The notes under the pieces were generated by a model. It did no database searches. It was given only the letters and a program-made list of their open reading frames with translations, and was not told where the DNA came from. Made by a program: the position numbers and the translations under genes. A stretch of DNA of 13,106 nt from Arenicellales bacterium (GTDB lineage Bacteria; Pseudomonadota; Gammaproteobacteria; Arenicellales; UBA868), in contig JAPKAJ010000042.1 of assembly GCA_028825345.1 (NCBI GenBank), forward strand, positions 1-13,106, given 5' to 3'. Positions 13,049 to 13,106 of this stretch are shown here, one piece after another. Each line of letters begins with the position of its first letter. Within the stretch, counting starts at the first letter, position 1.

Positions 13049-13106
13049 CTACTGGAAAAGAATATGAATTTTGTCATACATTACTCTATGTTCTTTCAAA
13101 CCTTTA

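Overview
The window looks like proteobacterial DNA, with moderate G+C, dense genes and ordinary Shine-Dalgarno sites. A gammaproteobacterial or marine proteobacterial source would fit, but no rRNA or other taxonomic marker is present, so this is weak. I see no tRNA, CRISPR array, insertion sequence or phage gene.

Layout. Positions 1-294 hold no gene. A LysE-type exporter (minus) and an IclR-family regulator (plus) are divergent at about 900-1050. Next comes malate synthase G (glcB, plus), probably starting at a GTG, with an operator-like dyad over its predicted promoter. Convergent to glcB is a minus-strand run from 7731 down to 4280 encoding a complete four-component Rieske non-haem iron oxygenase: large subunit, small subunit, Rieske ferredoxin and ferredoxin-NAD(P)H reductase. 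Upstream on the same strand lie a PanB-like enzyme with a histone-H1-like lysine-rich tail (9061-8057) and a TauE/SafE-family exporter (10510-9752). A LysR-family regulator (plus, 11333-12274) follows. The window ends in the C-terminal half of a GldG-like gene (minus) that has lost its 5' part.

How the genes may work together. The large subunit has a Rieske motif C-X-H-X26-C-X2-H. The long spacer and the alpha-beta-ferredoxin-reductase order recall methanesulfonate monooxygenase (MsmABCD). A TauE-family protein, often a sulfite or sulfonate exporter, fits release of sulfite. Malate synthase G fits release of glyoxylate, for example from alpha-hydroxylation of sulfoacetate. The PanB-like enzyme belongs to a methylene-tetrahydrofolate-dependent family and fits a one-carbon branch, as expected if methanesulfonate gives formaldehyde. 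My working hypothesis is an oxygenolytic C1/C2 sulfonate (or similar small organic acid) utilisation island controlled by IclR and LysR regulators. The substrate is inferred from context only.

The main oddities are the long Rieske spacer with an atypical mononuclear-iron motif, the basic tail on the PanB-like enzyme, the acidic tail on the ferredoxin, possible decayed coding DNA between panB and tauE, and the headless gldG fragment.
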